A stretch of DNA of 64,000 nucleotides from Qipengyuania xiamenensis (GCF_019711495.1 NZ_JAIGNM010000002.1:310001-374000), one strand, 5' to 3'; numbered from the stretch's first letter, positions 48,781 through 57,755 are shown. Notes: generated from the letters alone by a model not told the origin. Numbers and translations: made by a program.

Positions 48781-50282
48781 GCGACACTCTCCTTCGCGCG
48801 CACCTGCGACACCAGTTTCCCGAGCACTTCGACGTGCTGCGGCATGGCGTTCGCGGCGCGAACCATCTGTTCTTCTGTATTGGCGAGCAGGCCGATAAGC
48901 TCGTTTTCCGGCAAGGCATCGGCGAGCGGATTGTAGCCTTCGGTCTCGACACCCTGTCCTGCGAGCACCTGGAACCACGCCACTTCGGTGAACAGCTCCT
49001 CGTGTTCACGGTGGATGTGTCCGTTCGCGCGCCACTGCTCCAGCTTGGCGGAAAGGGTTTCGGGCAGTTCGAGCGCGCGCATCGCGTCCCAGAACGGCTG
49101 GCCCTCGCGGCCATTGGCCCAGTAATGCAGCACGAGGAAATCGCGGATACGCGTCCACTCGAAGTCTGCCTGCGCGTTGAAATGGTCGACCAGCGCAGGG
49201 GCAGGGCGGCCTTCGCCCAGCAGGTTCAGCAGCCGGGCGAGCGCGCTCTGGACGAGATGGATGCTGGTCGATTCCAGCGGCTCCATGAAACCGGCGGCAA
49301 GGCCCAGGGCCATGCAGTTTCCGACCCATTGGCGGCGGCGCTTGCCGGTGGTGAACTTGAGGACGCGGGTGTCGCCATCCGCTTCGCCATCGAGATTGGC
49401 GAGCAGCGTGCTGGCGGCCTCGTCTTCCGAGATATGCGCGCTGGAAAAGACATAGCCATTGCCGATCCGGTGCTGGAGCGGGATGCGCCACTGCCAACCG
49501 GCATCGCGGGCGATGGAACGGGTATAGGGCGTGAAATCGCCGCCGCCACTGCAAGGCACCGCAACCGCGCGGTCGCAGGGCAGGAGGGCGGACCAGTCGT
49601 CGAACCCGGCCTCCATCGCGCCTTCGATCAGAAGCGCGCGAAAACCGGTGCAGTCGATGAAGAAATCGGCCTCGATGCGGCGCTCGCTATCGAGGGCCAG
49701 AGCGGTGATGTCTCCGTTTTCGGCATCGCGATCGACGCTTTCGATCAGGCCCTCGGTGCGCGTGACGCCGCGTGCCTCGGCCATGCGGCGCAGATAAGCC
49801 GCGTAGAGAGTGGCGTCGAAATGATAGGCGTAAGGAAGTTCGGGGCCACTTGGTCCGGGCATGCGCAGGGCGCGGGCCGCGATCTCGTTGAGCGAATAGT
49901 GGTCCAGCGTCCGTGCGTGGCCGAGCTTCTTCGCTCTCAGCCAGTGCTGGTGGAACGGCAGTACTCCAGCAGCCCGGCCAACCTGGCCGAAGGCATGCAT
50001 GTAGCTGTGCCCGTCACCCATCCAGCCATCGAAGGCGATGCCCAGCTTGAAGCTGCCCTTGGTCTCGCGGAGGAACTCGCCCTCGTCGATGCCAAGCGCC
50101 TGGTTGAAATGGCGGATCTGGGGGATTGTCGCTTCACCGACACCCACGGTGCCGATGGTTTCGCTCTCGACCAGTTCGATATCGAAATGGGCCGGAGCAA
50201 AGCGGGCGAGCAACGCGGCTGCCATCCATCCGGCGGTTCCACCGCCTGCAATGGCAATTCGGAAGGGTTTCTGCTCGCTCAC
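48777..50282 (-). CDS. flavin-dependent tryptophan halogenase-like protein (proximal copy)
   Basis: This 501-residue FAD enzyme has AGGGTAGW near the N-terminus, Lys79 in SFKLGIAF (the position of the PrnA lysine), WQWRIP (263-268) and EPLEST (334-339) around the catalytic glutamate, so all core residues are present. The GTG at 50282 is preferred over one at 50291 because GAGGTG lies 6 bases before it. It is the first gene after the TonB receptor, 100 bases downstream, and overlaps the secreted GH13 gene by four bases. It differs clearly from the distal halogenase, so the pair is not a recent duplication. Confidence 0.9.
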   Translation of the reverse strand: MSEQKPFRIAIAGGGTAGWMAAALLARFAPAHFDIELVESETIGTVGVGEATIPQIRHFNQALGIDEGEFLRETKGSFKLGIAFDGWMGDGHSYMHAFGQVGRAAGVLPFHQHWLRAKKLGHARTLDHYSLNEIAARALRMPGPSGPELPYAYHFDATLYAAYLRRMAEARGVTRTEGLIESVDRDAENGDITALALDSERRIEADFFIDCTGFRALLIEGAMEAGFDDWSALLPCDRAVAVPCSGGGDFTPYTRSIARDAGWQWRIPLQHRIGNGYVFSSAHISEDEAASTLLANLDGEADGDTRVLKFTTGKRRRQWVGNCMALGLAAGFMEPLESTSIHLVQSALARLLNLLGEGRPAPALVDHFNAQADFEWTRIRDFLVLHYWANGREGQPFWDAMRALELPETLSAKLEQWRANGHIHREHEELFTEVAWFQVLAGQGVETEGYNPLADALPENELIGLLANTEEQMVRAANAMPQHVEVLGKLVSQVRAKESVA

Positions 50283-50345
50283 AATGGTCACCTCACCGCT
50301 TCAGGAGCGGTCCGGTTTAGCTGCAAGTTCATGGGTTCCAAGGGT

Positions 50346-50373
50346 GGCCGGGCGATCTTGCGAGCGCCCGGCC
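50346..50373 (-). terminator. intercistronic hairpin after the TonB receptor gene
   Basis: A perfect 9-bp stem GGCCGGGCG/CGCCCGGCC with a 10-base loop lies 10 bases past the receptor stop. There is no U-tract, so it is more likely an mRNA-stability or partial-termination element. Confidence 0.5.
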
Positions 50374-50382
50374 GGGAGGAAC

Positions 50383-53172
50383 TTAGAACTTGTAGGTGAA
50401 GCCCGCGAGGAAGCGACGACCATATTCCTGGTAGTCGATGACCGCGCGCGGTTCGGGGACGTTGAACTGCGACACGAACGGCGCGTTCGTCAGGTTCTGT
50501 CCCTGCACGTAGACCGACAGGCCTTCCAGTGCGCTGCCCGGCTGGAATTCATAGCCGATCTGCGCGTCGACGATGGTCTCGTCACGGGCAAGGCGACGCG
50601 TGGGCGAACCACCGAAGCCGGTGAAGTCGGCAAGGAATTCCGAGCGATAGCGGACACTACCACGGGCGCTGAAGCCGTTCAGGTCATAGTAGAGCGTGCC
50701 GTTCGCAACCCACTTCGAATAGCCGGGGATCTGATCGATGTTGCCGTTGGCGTCTTCGATCTTGGTCTTGGTGTAGCCGACACCGCCGGTAACGCCGAAG
50801 CCGTTCAGCGCTTCGGTGAAAGTGTCGAAGGGGATCGTTGCCGAAAGTTCGGCGCCGTAGAAGTCGCCACCGCCGGTGTTCACCTCGGAGTCGAGGTAAC
50901 CGATGGTCGTGGCGGGCGTCTGGCCGGCCGGGACCGGGAAGGCGGCATAGTCGAAGACGACGCGCGATCCGTCGATGTAGCTCACGAGATCCTTGTAGAA
51001 GACCTGCGCTGCCACAACGCCTGCACCTCCGGCGAAGTACTTCTCGATGTTGAAGTCGATCGCGTTCGCACGATACGGACGCAGGAGCGGGTTACCGCCG
51101 CCGCCGCTGATGAAGGGTACAAGGCCGGTAGGACTGTCAGCCTGGTTGTTATTGATGCCGTAGCTGATCGCGACACGCAGGTCGTCGAGCTGCGGGCGCT
51201 GGATCTGGCGGCTTGCAGCCAGACGGAAGACCCAGCCGCTGTCCAGACGGAGCGAGAGGTTGGCGCTCGGCAGGACGTCCCAGAAGTTATCGCCAAGCGA
51301 GAGATCGACCCGTTGATCCGGAGTGCCCGGGTCGTTGTCGAGGTCGACGAACGCCAGGCCGGTCGAATTCTGTTCGGTATTGATGGCCTGCACACCGAAG
51401 TTACCGGTGATTTCGCCACCGCCGATATCCTGCTGGACGTCGAACTGGAGGTAGGCGGTCATCAGCTTTTCGGTGATGCCATACGCCTTGGCCGGGATGT
51501 CGTTCGACGTGTTCGGATCGAGCACCAGCGTGCCGTCGGCAATCAGCTCACGCACGTCGTAGCTGACGATCGGGCCGAGGCCGAGATAGCCAAGGTCGGT
51601 CGAACGAAGCAGGGCGCCCGAAGGAATCGCGACTTCGGTCGCGCCGCCAGCGGGCGAGACGAAGAATTCGTCCGGCGTAAGGCTCTTGGCGCGGTCGGTA
51701 TAGGCGAGGCCGAAATTGACGCCGGAGATGAAGCTGTCGATCTCCTTGCCGACACCGAGACGGTACTGGAACAGCTCGTCGTCGATGATGCGGTTGTTGT
51801 AGTAACCTGCCTGAACGCGGCTGCCACCCCATCCGAGCGGGTCGGTCAGGACGATCAGGTTCGGGTCCGAATAGTCGAGCGTCGGGCTGAAGCTGGTGCC
51901 CTGCGTGTTCGAGATGAAGCCGATGGTATCGGTTGCGCCGACACCGGCGCCGTAACCGGTGCCCGAATAGCTTTCGATGCTCAGTTCCTCGCGATCGGTA
52001 CGCGAGTATCCGAAGTCGAGGAACGCGCTCCAGCCGTCGTCACCCTGGTAATCGAGGTTGAGGCCGCCCGAATAGAGGTCTGCCTGGCGCTGGAACACGT
52101 CGTTACGCACGACGCCTTCGACGTTCTCGAATGTGCCGGCCTCTGCGAAGCCACCGAAGGGACCATCTACGACCGTCGCAGTCGACGGATCGAAAGTCGT
52201 ACCGAAAGCGCCGAAGCCGAGCGGAAGCTCGATGCCGCGCTTGGACTGGTCATCGTCGAAGTTCGAATAGAAGCCGTCGAGCGTGACCATCAAATTGGGA
52301 TTGGCTTCCCACTGGAACGTACCGTTCACACCGAAGCGCTTGAGCTGGGTCGAGGTGACAAAGCTCTTGTTGCCGCCGATGACGAAGGGGCTGCCAGGTT
52401 CACCATTGCCCGCATAGCCCCAGGCGTTGAATTCCTGCAGCTGGTAGGGCTCGTCCGTATAGGCAGCCGAAAGCGCGAGGCCGACGGTGTCGTCGGCGAA
52501 CTGGTCCACAAAGGTCGCGTTGACGCGATAGCCGAATTCCTTCGAACCGGCGTTCAGCGCGCCGAGGTCGGCGTAGCTACCCTTGGCGCCGATCGCGAGG
52601 ATGCTTTCGCTCGCTTCCAGCGGACGAACCGTGCGTACGTCGACCGTACCGACGAGGCCCTGACCGACAAGGCTGGCCGTCGGGCTCTTGTAGACGACGA
52701 CTTGGTTCACGACTTCCGACGGATACTGGTCGAATTCGACGGCGCGGTTGTCACCGGTCGAGGTCTGTTCGCGGCCGTTGAGCAGCGTCTGCGAGAAATC
52801 GGGGCCAAGGCCGCGGATGGCGATGACATTGGCACGGCCGTTGAGGCGCTGCGAGGTCACGCCGGGCAGGCGGGCGATCGATTCACCGATCGAATCGTCG
52901 GGCAGCTTGCCGATGTCTTCGGCAGTCACCGATTCAAGGATTTGGTCGCTGCGGCGCTTTTCTGCGACGGCGGTCGCCAGCGATTCACGGAAGCCGCTGA
53001 CCACGATGACCGAGGATTCGTCTTCCTCGTCGGCCACGGGCTGGCCTTCTTCGGTGACGTCCGGAGTTTCGGGCTGGGTGCCCTGCGCCGAAGCCACGGT
53101 CGGAAGGCCGCCGACCAATGCCAGCGCCACGGCCGACGCGCTGACGCCGGTAAGATGCTTGCGGAATGCCAT
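50383..53172 (-). CDS. TonB-dependent outer-membrane receptor for alpha-glucan
   Basis: The 929-residue protein has a signal peptide (about 1-29, ASA before Q), a TonB-box-like VIVVSGF, a plug domain (ESVTAEDIGKLPDDS through LVGQGLVGTVDVRTV) and a long 22-strand barrel ending in aromatic FTYKF. This is the type used for maltodextrin-like carbohydrate uptake in Caulobacter and sphingomonads (MalA-like). The start MAFRKHL has GGAGAGGATT upstream. The promoter shares a divergent control region with the lacI gene. Confidence 0.93.
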   Translation of the reverse strand: MAFRKHLTGVSASAVALALVGGLPTVASAQGTQPETPDVTEEGQPVADEEDESSVIVVSGFRESLATAVAEKRRSDQILESVTAEDIGKLPDDSIGESIARLPGVTSQRLNGRANVIAIRGLGPDFSQTLLNGREQTSTGDNRAVEFDQYPSEVVNQVVVYKSPTASLVGQGLVGTVDVRTVRPLEASESILAIGAKGSYADLGALNAGSKEFGYRVNATFVDQFADDTVGLALSAAYTDEPYQLQEFNAWGYAGNGEPGSPFVIGGNKSFVTSTQLKRFGVNGTFQWEANPNLMVTLDGFYSNFDDDQSKRGIELPLGFGAFGTTFDPSTATVVDGPFGGFAEAGTFENVEGVVRNDVFQRQADLYSGGLNLDYQGDDGWSAFLDFGYSRTDREELSIESYSGTGYGAGVGATDTIGFISNTQGTSFSPTLDYSDPNLIVLTDPLGWGGSRVQAGYYNNRIIDDELFQYRLGVGKEIDSFISGVNFGLAYTDRAKSLTPDEFFVSPAGGATEVAIPSGALLRSTDLGYLGLGPIVSYDVRELIADGTLVLDPNTSNDIPAKAYGITEKLMTAYLQFDVQQDIGGGEITGNFGVQAINTEQNSTGLAFVDLDNDPGTPDQRVDLSLGDNFWDVLPSANLSLRLDSGWVFRLAASRQIQRPQLDDLRVAISYGINNNQADSPTGLVPFISGGGGNPLLRPYRANAIDFNIEKYFAGGAGVVAAQVFYKDLVSYIDGSRVVFDYAAFPVPAGQTPATTIGYLDSEVNTGGGDFYGAELSATIPFDTFTEALNGFGVTGGVGYTKTKIEDANGNIDQIPGYSKWVANGTLYYDLNGFSARGSVRYRSEFLADFTGFGGSPTRRLARDETIVDAQIGYEFQPGSALEGLSVYVQGQNLTNAPFVSQFNVPEPRAVIDYQEYGRRFLAGFTYKF

Positions 53173-53310
53173 TCTGTAATCCTCTCCCCAAAGGCCCCAA
53201 TTTCGCCGTGTAGCGACAGTCCCGGGCCGGAAAATCCTCTTGCGAGTCCGGACTTGTCGCCGGGTGCTCTGCGCCTCCAAGTATGTCCGCAGATCGGCCT
53301 CCGCATAGAC

Positions 53311-53324
53311 GGCATACGTATACG
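53311..53324. promoter_or_regulatory. LacI-type operator candidate, site 1
   Basis: The sequence GGCATACGTATACG has a central ATACGTAT palindrome. Its right half GTATACG is identical to the right half of the site upstream of the transporter gene. Confidence 0.5.
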
Positions 53325-53360
53325 CAAGCTGCGCGGCGAAGCGGCTTGGTGCACAAAAAC

Positions 53361-53380
53361 AACAGTGAACGTTCACAGTT
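53361..53380. promoter_or_regulatory. 20-base quasi-palindrome, LacI-type operator candidate
   Basis: AACAGTGAACGTTCACAGTT pairs at 18 of 20 positions around a central CG, the usual LacI-family layout. It lies 131 bases before lacI and 189 before the receptor. Confidence 0.55.
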
Positions 53381-53510
53381 TGAAATTCATGTGAAGCGCG
53401 CGGTTTTGCGCGTTTCTGGGCGGAATAACGCGCTGAATATTTGCGCCGTTGCCAAACCCTTTATAGGGTCGAACCGGCAGCGCGGCAGAGGCGCTGCCTG
53501 GGGAGGAAGC

Positions 53511-54548
53511 ATGGGACGCAAGCCGACCGGTCGGCCCACGAGTTTCGACATTGCCTATGCGGCGGGCGTTTCACAGCCGACGGTCAGCCGTGCCCTGCGC
53601 GGTGACCGTTCGGTCAGCGAAAAGACGCGTGAGAAGATCAAGCAGATCGCGCGTGATCTCAATTACACCGTCGACAAGAATGCATCCTCCCTGCGCTCTC
53701 AGCGGTCGAACACGATCGCGCTATTGTTCTTCGAGGATCCGACCCCCGACGAGAGCATGATCAACCCCTTCTTCCTCGCGATGCTGGGCTCGATCACCAA
53801 GGCCACGGCGGACGAGGGGCTCGACCTGCTCATCTCCTTCCAGCGCATGGAAGACGACTGGCACGTGAGGTACCAGGACAGCCACCGCGCCGACGGCCTG
53901 ATCCTGCTCGGCTATGGCGATTACACGCAATATCGCGAGCGGATGGACCAGCTTTCGCGGCAGGGTACCCATGTCGCGCGCTGGGGTTCGGTGTCGAGCG
54001 ACAGCAGCGGGGTGACCGTGGGCACGGACAATGTGCAGGCGGGGCGGCTTGCGGGCGAACATCTTGTCGAGCAAGGGCGTCGCAAGATCGCCTTCCTCGG
54101 TCATGCCGACGAACACTATCCCGAGTTCAACGGTCGCTATCGCGGTCTGGTCTCGGCTCTTGCCGATGCCGGTATCGAGGCGGACGAAGGTCTCCAGTTC
54201 GATGCGCTGACTACAGAGGAAGAAGGATTCTCCGCCGCCCGCTCGCTGATCGAAAGCGGGAGGGAATTCGATGCCATCTTCGCTGCCAGCGACCTGATCG
54301 CGATCGGCGCGATGCGTGCGCTTGCCGAAGCGGGGCGCAGCGTGCCGGAAGATGTCGCCATCGTCGGCTTCGACGATATTCCCGCAGCGAGCATGACCAC
54401 ACCTCCGCTCACCACGGTGATGCAGGACATCAAGCGCGCAGGGCAGGTGCTGGTCGAGGCGCTGCTGGCCCAGATCGAAGGTCGCGACCTGCCGCCGCGC
54501 AAGCTGCCCGGCAAATTGATCGTTCGTGGAAGCAGCGTAACCTCCTAA
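53511..54548 (+). CDS. LacI-family transcriptional regulator
   Basis: The 345-residue repressor has an N-terminal helix-turn-helix (FDIAYAAGVSQPTVSRAL) and hinge helix, and a periplasmic-binding-protein-like C-domain (NTIALLFFEDPTPDE, ADGLILLGYG, GRRKIAFLGH, VAIVGFDDIP). The start at MGRKPTG has GGGGAGGAAGC just upstream. It is divergent from the TonB receptor and upstream of the GPH transporter, so it probably controls the alpha-glucan genes through the palindromes in the control region. The effector is presumably maltose or a derivative. Confidence 0.93.
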   Translation: MGRKPTGRPTSFDIAYAAGVSQPTVSRALRGDRSVSEKTREKIKQIARDLNYTVDKNASSLRSQRSNTIALLFFEDPTPDESMINPFFLAMLGSITKATADEGLDLLISFQRMEDDWHVRYQDSHRADGLILLGYGDYTQYRERMDQLSRQGTHVARWGSVSSDSSGVTVGTDNVQAGRLAGEHLVEQGRRKIAFLGHADEHYPEFNGRYRGLVSALADAGIEADEGLQFDALTTEEEGFSAARSLIESGREFDAIFAASDLIAIGAMRALAEAGRSVPEDVAIVGFDDIPAASMTTPPLTTVMQDIKRAGQVLVEALLAQIEGRDLPPRKLPGKLIVRGSSVTS

Positions 54549-54549
54549 G

Positions 54550-54563
54550 CGTATTCGTATACG
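54550..54563. promoter_or_regulatory. LacI-type operator candidate, site 2
   Basis: CGTATTCGTATACG is a 14-base palindrome with a single mismatched pair around a central CG. It begins two bases after the lacI stop, 99 bases before the transporter ATG, and shares GTATACG with site 1. Confidence 0.55.
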
Positions 54564-54648
54564 TAGTGGCCTCCTGCGAGCCTTCGTGCCAGCGTTGTGA
54601 GATTGAGGGACCGGGCATGAAGACCCGGCCGGGACGAGGATAAGCACT

Positions 54649-56181
54649 ATGGACGCGACTTTGCGCGAGAAGCCCCGCCAGAGCTGGGCCGGACTGTGGA
54701 ACATCAGCTTCGGCTTTTTCGGCATCCAGATCGGCTTTGCGCTGCAGAACGCCAATATGAGCCGCGTCTTCCAGACGCTCGGCGCGAGCATGGACGATTT
54801 GCCCGCCTTGTGGGTCGCAGCGCCGCTCACCGGCCTCATCGTGCAGCCGATCATCGGTCACCTTTCGGACAAGACCTGGAACCGGCTCGGTCGCCGCCGT
54901 CCCTACTTCCTGACGGGAGCGATTTTTGCGGCATTGGCGCTCTTCTTCATGCCGCTCAGTCCTGCATTCGGGGCGCCTCTGCTCTTCGCGGCGGCCATGC
55001 TGTGGGTCCTCGATGCCTCACTCAACGTGTCGATGGAGCCGTTCCGCGCCTTTGTCGGCGACATGCTGAGGACCGATCAGCATAGCGCCGGCTATGCCGT
55101 GCAGACTGCCTTCATCGGTGCAGGCGCGGTCGTGGGATCGATCTTCCCCTATTTCCTCGAGCAGATGGGCGTCGCGAATGTCGCTGCAGGCGGCGGTATT
55201 CCCGATACGGTCAAATACAGCTTCTGGTTTGGTGCCTTCGCGCTGTTCACGGCGGTCATGTGGACCATCGTGACCACCAAGGAGTTTTCGCCGGAAGAAA
55301 TGGCAGCATTCGGAGAACAAGCCGAAGCCGATACCGCACAGCCGATCCGCGCGCTGGCGGCGAAGACCTATCTTTCCAGTGCCGTCTGGATAGCTGCCGG
55401 TCTCGTGGTCGTACTGGTCGTGCAATCGCTCGAGCTTCAGAAGGAAATGCTGCTGCTCGGCGCGCTGTTGGCTGTCTATGGCCTGCTCAGTGCCATTGCG
55501 ATCTCGATGGCGAAGAAGGGGCAGGCGGCCAACATGCTCTCCAGCATCGTCGGCGATTTCGCTGGTATGCCCGACGTCATGAAGCGCCTCGCGCTGGTGC
55601 AGTTCTTCAGCTGGTCTGCGCTCTTCATCATGTGGATCAACACCACCCCGGTGGTCACCCAATATGTCTTCGGGAGCAGCGACACGGCGAGTGCCGCCTA
55701 TAACGAGGGCGCAAACTGGGTGAACCTGCTCTTCACCGTCTACAATGGCGTGGCCGCCATCGCTGCTCTCGCGCTGCTTCCGGTGCTGAGCCGCAAGGTC
55801 GGGCAAGTCATGACCCATTCGATCTGCCTGACGCTGGGCGCGCTCGGCTTCCTTATGTTCTTTTTCGTGCGCGACGCGAACACGCTGCTGCTGGCCGAGG
55901 TCGGCATCGGCATCGCATGGGCCAGTATCCTTGCCATGCCTTACGCAATCCTCGCCTCGAACCTGCCGCAGGCAAAGCTCGGCATCTACATGGGGCTGTT
56001 CAACGTCTTCATCGTTGTCCCGCAGCTACTGGTAGCGACCGTGATGGGGCAGATCATGCTGTGGCTGTTCCCGGGCGAGCCCATCTGGACGATGCTCTTC
56101 GCCGCAGCCGCATGGCTGATCGCCGCGCTATCCATGCTCCGGGTGAAGGCAGCCATCCCGCAGGAGAACGTCCATGCGTGA
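54649..56181 (+). CDS. GPH/MFS-type sugar transporter
   Basis: The 510-residue protein has about 12 membrane helices and SDKTWNRLGRRRPYF, the signature loop between helices 2 and 3 of glycoside-pentoside-hexuronide symporters. The likely substrate is maltose or short maltodextrins, by analogy with sphingomonad and Xanthomonas loci. Its last eight bases overlap the next gene. Confidence 0.9.
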   Translation: MDATLREKPRQSWAGLWNISFGFFGIQIGFALQNANMSRVFQTLGASMDDLPALWVAAPLTGLIVQPIIGHLSDKTWNRLGRRRPYFLTGAIFAALALFFMPLSPAFGAPLLFAAAMLWVLDASLNVSMEPFRAFVGDMLRTDQHSAGYAVQTAFIGAGAVVGSIFPYFLEQMGVANVAAGGGIPDTVKYSFWFGAFALFTAVMWTIVTTKEFSPEEMAAFGEQAEADTAQPIRALAAKTYLSSAVWIAAGLVVVLVVQSLELQKEMLLLGALLAVYGLLSAIAISMAKKGQAANMLSSIVGDFAGMPDVMKRLALVQFFSWSALFIMWINTTPVVTQYVFGSSDTASAAYNEGANWVNLLFTVYNGVAAIAALALLPVLSRKVGQVMTHSICLTLGALGFLMFFFVRDANTLLLAEVGIGIAWASILAMPYAILASNLPQAKLGIYMGLFNVFIVVPQLLVATVMGQIMLWLFPGEPIWTMLFAAAAWLIAALSMLRVKAAIPQENVHA

Positions 56182-57577
56182 GCTGATCGCAGCAACTGCC
56201 GCCTTCGCACTTGCAGGCGGGGCATACGCCATGAGCGGTACTGCCGACGAACCGGAAGAAACTGGATGGGCCTCGGACAGCAAGGTCACCATCGAGCATC
56301 CCGAATGGTCGCGCGATGCCGTGCTCTACCAGATCAACACCCGCCACTTCACCGAGGAAGGCACCTTCAAGGCTGCGCAGGAAGAACTGCCGCGCCTCAA
56401 GGAACTGGGCGTAGACATTCTCTGGCTGATGCCGATCCACCCGATCGGAGCTGAAAACCGCAAGGGCACGCTGGGCAGCCCCTATTCTGTCCAGGACTAT
56501 TACGGCGTGAACCCCGAATTCGGGACCGAGGAAGACTTCCGTGCCTTCGTCCATGCGGCGCATGCACAGGGTTTCAAGGTCATCCTCGATCTCGTCGCCA
56601 ACCACACCGCGTGGGACAACGCGCTCGCGAAGGAACATCCCGACTGGTACGAAAAGGACTGGAAGGGCGACTTCCGCCCTACGCCGTGGTGGGACTGGTC
56701 CGACATCATCGACCTCGACTGGTCTAAGCCCGGCGTGCGCGAGCATGTCGGCGGAGCGATGGAATACTGGGTCCGCGAATTCGACGTGGATGGCTACCGC
56801 GCCGACGTGGCGGGATACGTCCCGCTCGACTTCTGGGAAACCGCGCGCGCAAGGCTCGATGCGATCAAGCCGGTCTTCTTGCTCGGCGAAGTCCAGCAGA
56901 GCGGTTTCCACCACGCGGCCTTCGACGCGACCTATGCCTGGGACTGGCACAACACGACCAAGAACGTCGCGCAGGGCAAGGGCAACGCCACCAACTTCTA
57001 TGGCTACTATGCCGAGAATGAGAGTCTCTGGCCGCGCGAGGCGATGCGCATGACCTATATCGAGAACCACGACAGCAATGCGTGGGAAGGCACGATGGAG
57101 GAGAATTACGGCGCTGCGCTCGAGGCGATGACCGCGCTGTCCTTCACCGGCGAGGGCCTGCCGCTCATCCATAACGGGATGGAGGCTTGCAACGCCAAGC
57201 GGCTCGAGTTCTTCGAGCGCGATCCGATCGACTGGCAACAGGACGAGAATTGCGGGTACGGCGACCTGCTTGCCCGGCTGATCGCCTTCCGCAAGGCCAA
57301 TCCCGCGCTCGAAAACGGGCAGTGGGGCGCGGTGATGCACAAGGTCGAAAGCTCCGCCCCCGAGCAACTCTTCGCTTGGGTGAGGCAGGAGGACGGCAAC
57401 AAGGTGCTCGGCCTGTTCAACATGAGCGACCGTCCCCTCGTGGCGACATTCTCTGACGACCTCCCGGTCGGCGATTATACCGATTTCGCCGACGGCAGCG
57501 CTGTGACCATCGAAAGCGGCGACCGCGTCGAACTGCCTGCCTGGGGCTACCGCCTCCTGAGCAGCACCGCGCAGTAG
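56174..57577 (+). CDS. exported GH13 alpha-amylase-type enzyme
   Basis: The 467-residue protein has a signal peptide (about 1-19) and the GH13 regions [16 protein letters not shown] (nucleophile Asp), LLGEVQ (acid/base Glu) and IENHDSN. It is smaller than the GH13 enzymes of the minus-strand operon. It lies downstream of the GPH transporter with an eight-base overlap, so both are one operon. It should act on maltooligosaccharides in the periplasm. Confidence 0.92.
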   Translation: MRELIAATAAFALAGGAYAMSGTADEPEETGWASDSKVTIEHPEWSRDAVLYQINTRHFTEEGTFKAAQEELPRLKELGVDILWLMPIHPIGAENRKGTLGSPYSVQDYYGVNPEFGTEEDFRAFVHAAHAQGFKVILDLVANHTAWDNALAKEHPDWYEKDWKGDFRPTPWWDWSDIIDLDWSKPGVREHVGGAMEYWVREFDVDGYRADVAGYVPLDFWETARARLDAIKPVFLLGEVQQSGFHHAAFDATYAWDWHNTTKNVAQGKGNATNFYGYYAENESLWPREAMRMTYIENHDSNAWEGTMEENYGAALEAMTALSFTGEGLPLIHNGMEACNAKRLEFFERDPIDWQQDENCGYGDLLARLIAFRKANPALENGQWGAVMHKVESSAPEQLFAWVRQEDGNKVLGLFNMSDRPLVATFSDDLPVGDYTDFADGSAVTIESGDRVELPAWGYRLLSSTAQ

Positions 57578-57593
57578 CGCTGCCCATACGATT

Positions 57594-57646
57594 GCAGGCG
57601 CACAAAAGGCGCGGGGGTACCCCGCCTGCGCCATTGTGCTGCCTGC
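57594..57646 (+). terminator. large nested hairpin between amylase and cysD
   Basis: A 12-bp outer stem (57594-57605 with 57634-57646, one bulged T) encloses a second 5-bp GGCGC/GCGCC stem and a GGGGTACCCC palindrome. It follows the amylase stop by 16 bases. There is no U-tract, so it could terminate or protect the upstream mRNA, or be a cysD leader structure. Confidence 0.5.
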
Positions 57647-57755
57647 CAACTTCTCCTATCGGGCTCGCGACCTTTCGCTGCTTGCCGGCGATAGAAGTGC
57701 GCGCCACAAGGTCGTCTCTCCGGCACGCCAGAACAGAACCCGTAAAGAGACCCTA

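Larger units (their letters stand above)
53173..53510. promoter_or_regulatory. divergent control region, TonB receptor / lacI
   Basis: A 338-base non-coding stretch between the two divergent starts. It contains a GTATACG-type operator candidate (53311-53324) and a 20-base quasi-palindrome with a central CG (53361-53380). No convincing -35/-10 pair could be assigned by eye. Confidence 0.6.

Noticed and set aside
50038..53394. A 1118-codon open frame opposite the TonB receptor
   Set aside because: It is the mirror of a clear receptor gene in a GC-rich genome; its translation is rich in Asp/Glu/Arg/Val without domains, and it has no ribosome-binding site. Similar long antisense frames at 3386-5083, 19118-21625, 30076-32448 and 47185-48936 were rejected for the same reason.
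57652..57755. A SAM or cysteine riboswitch upstream of cysD
   Set aside because: Apart from an imperfect CTATCG/CGATAG repeat, no conserved riboswitch core could be seen.
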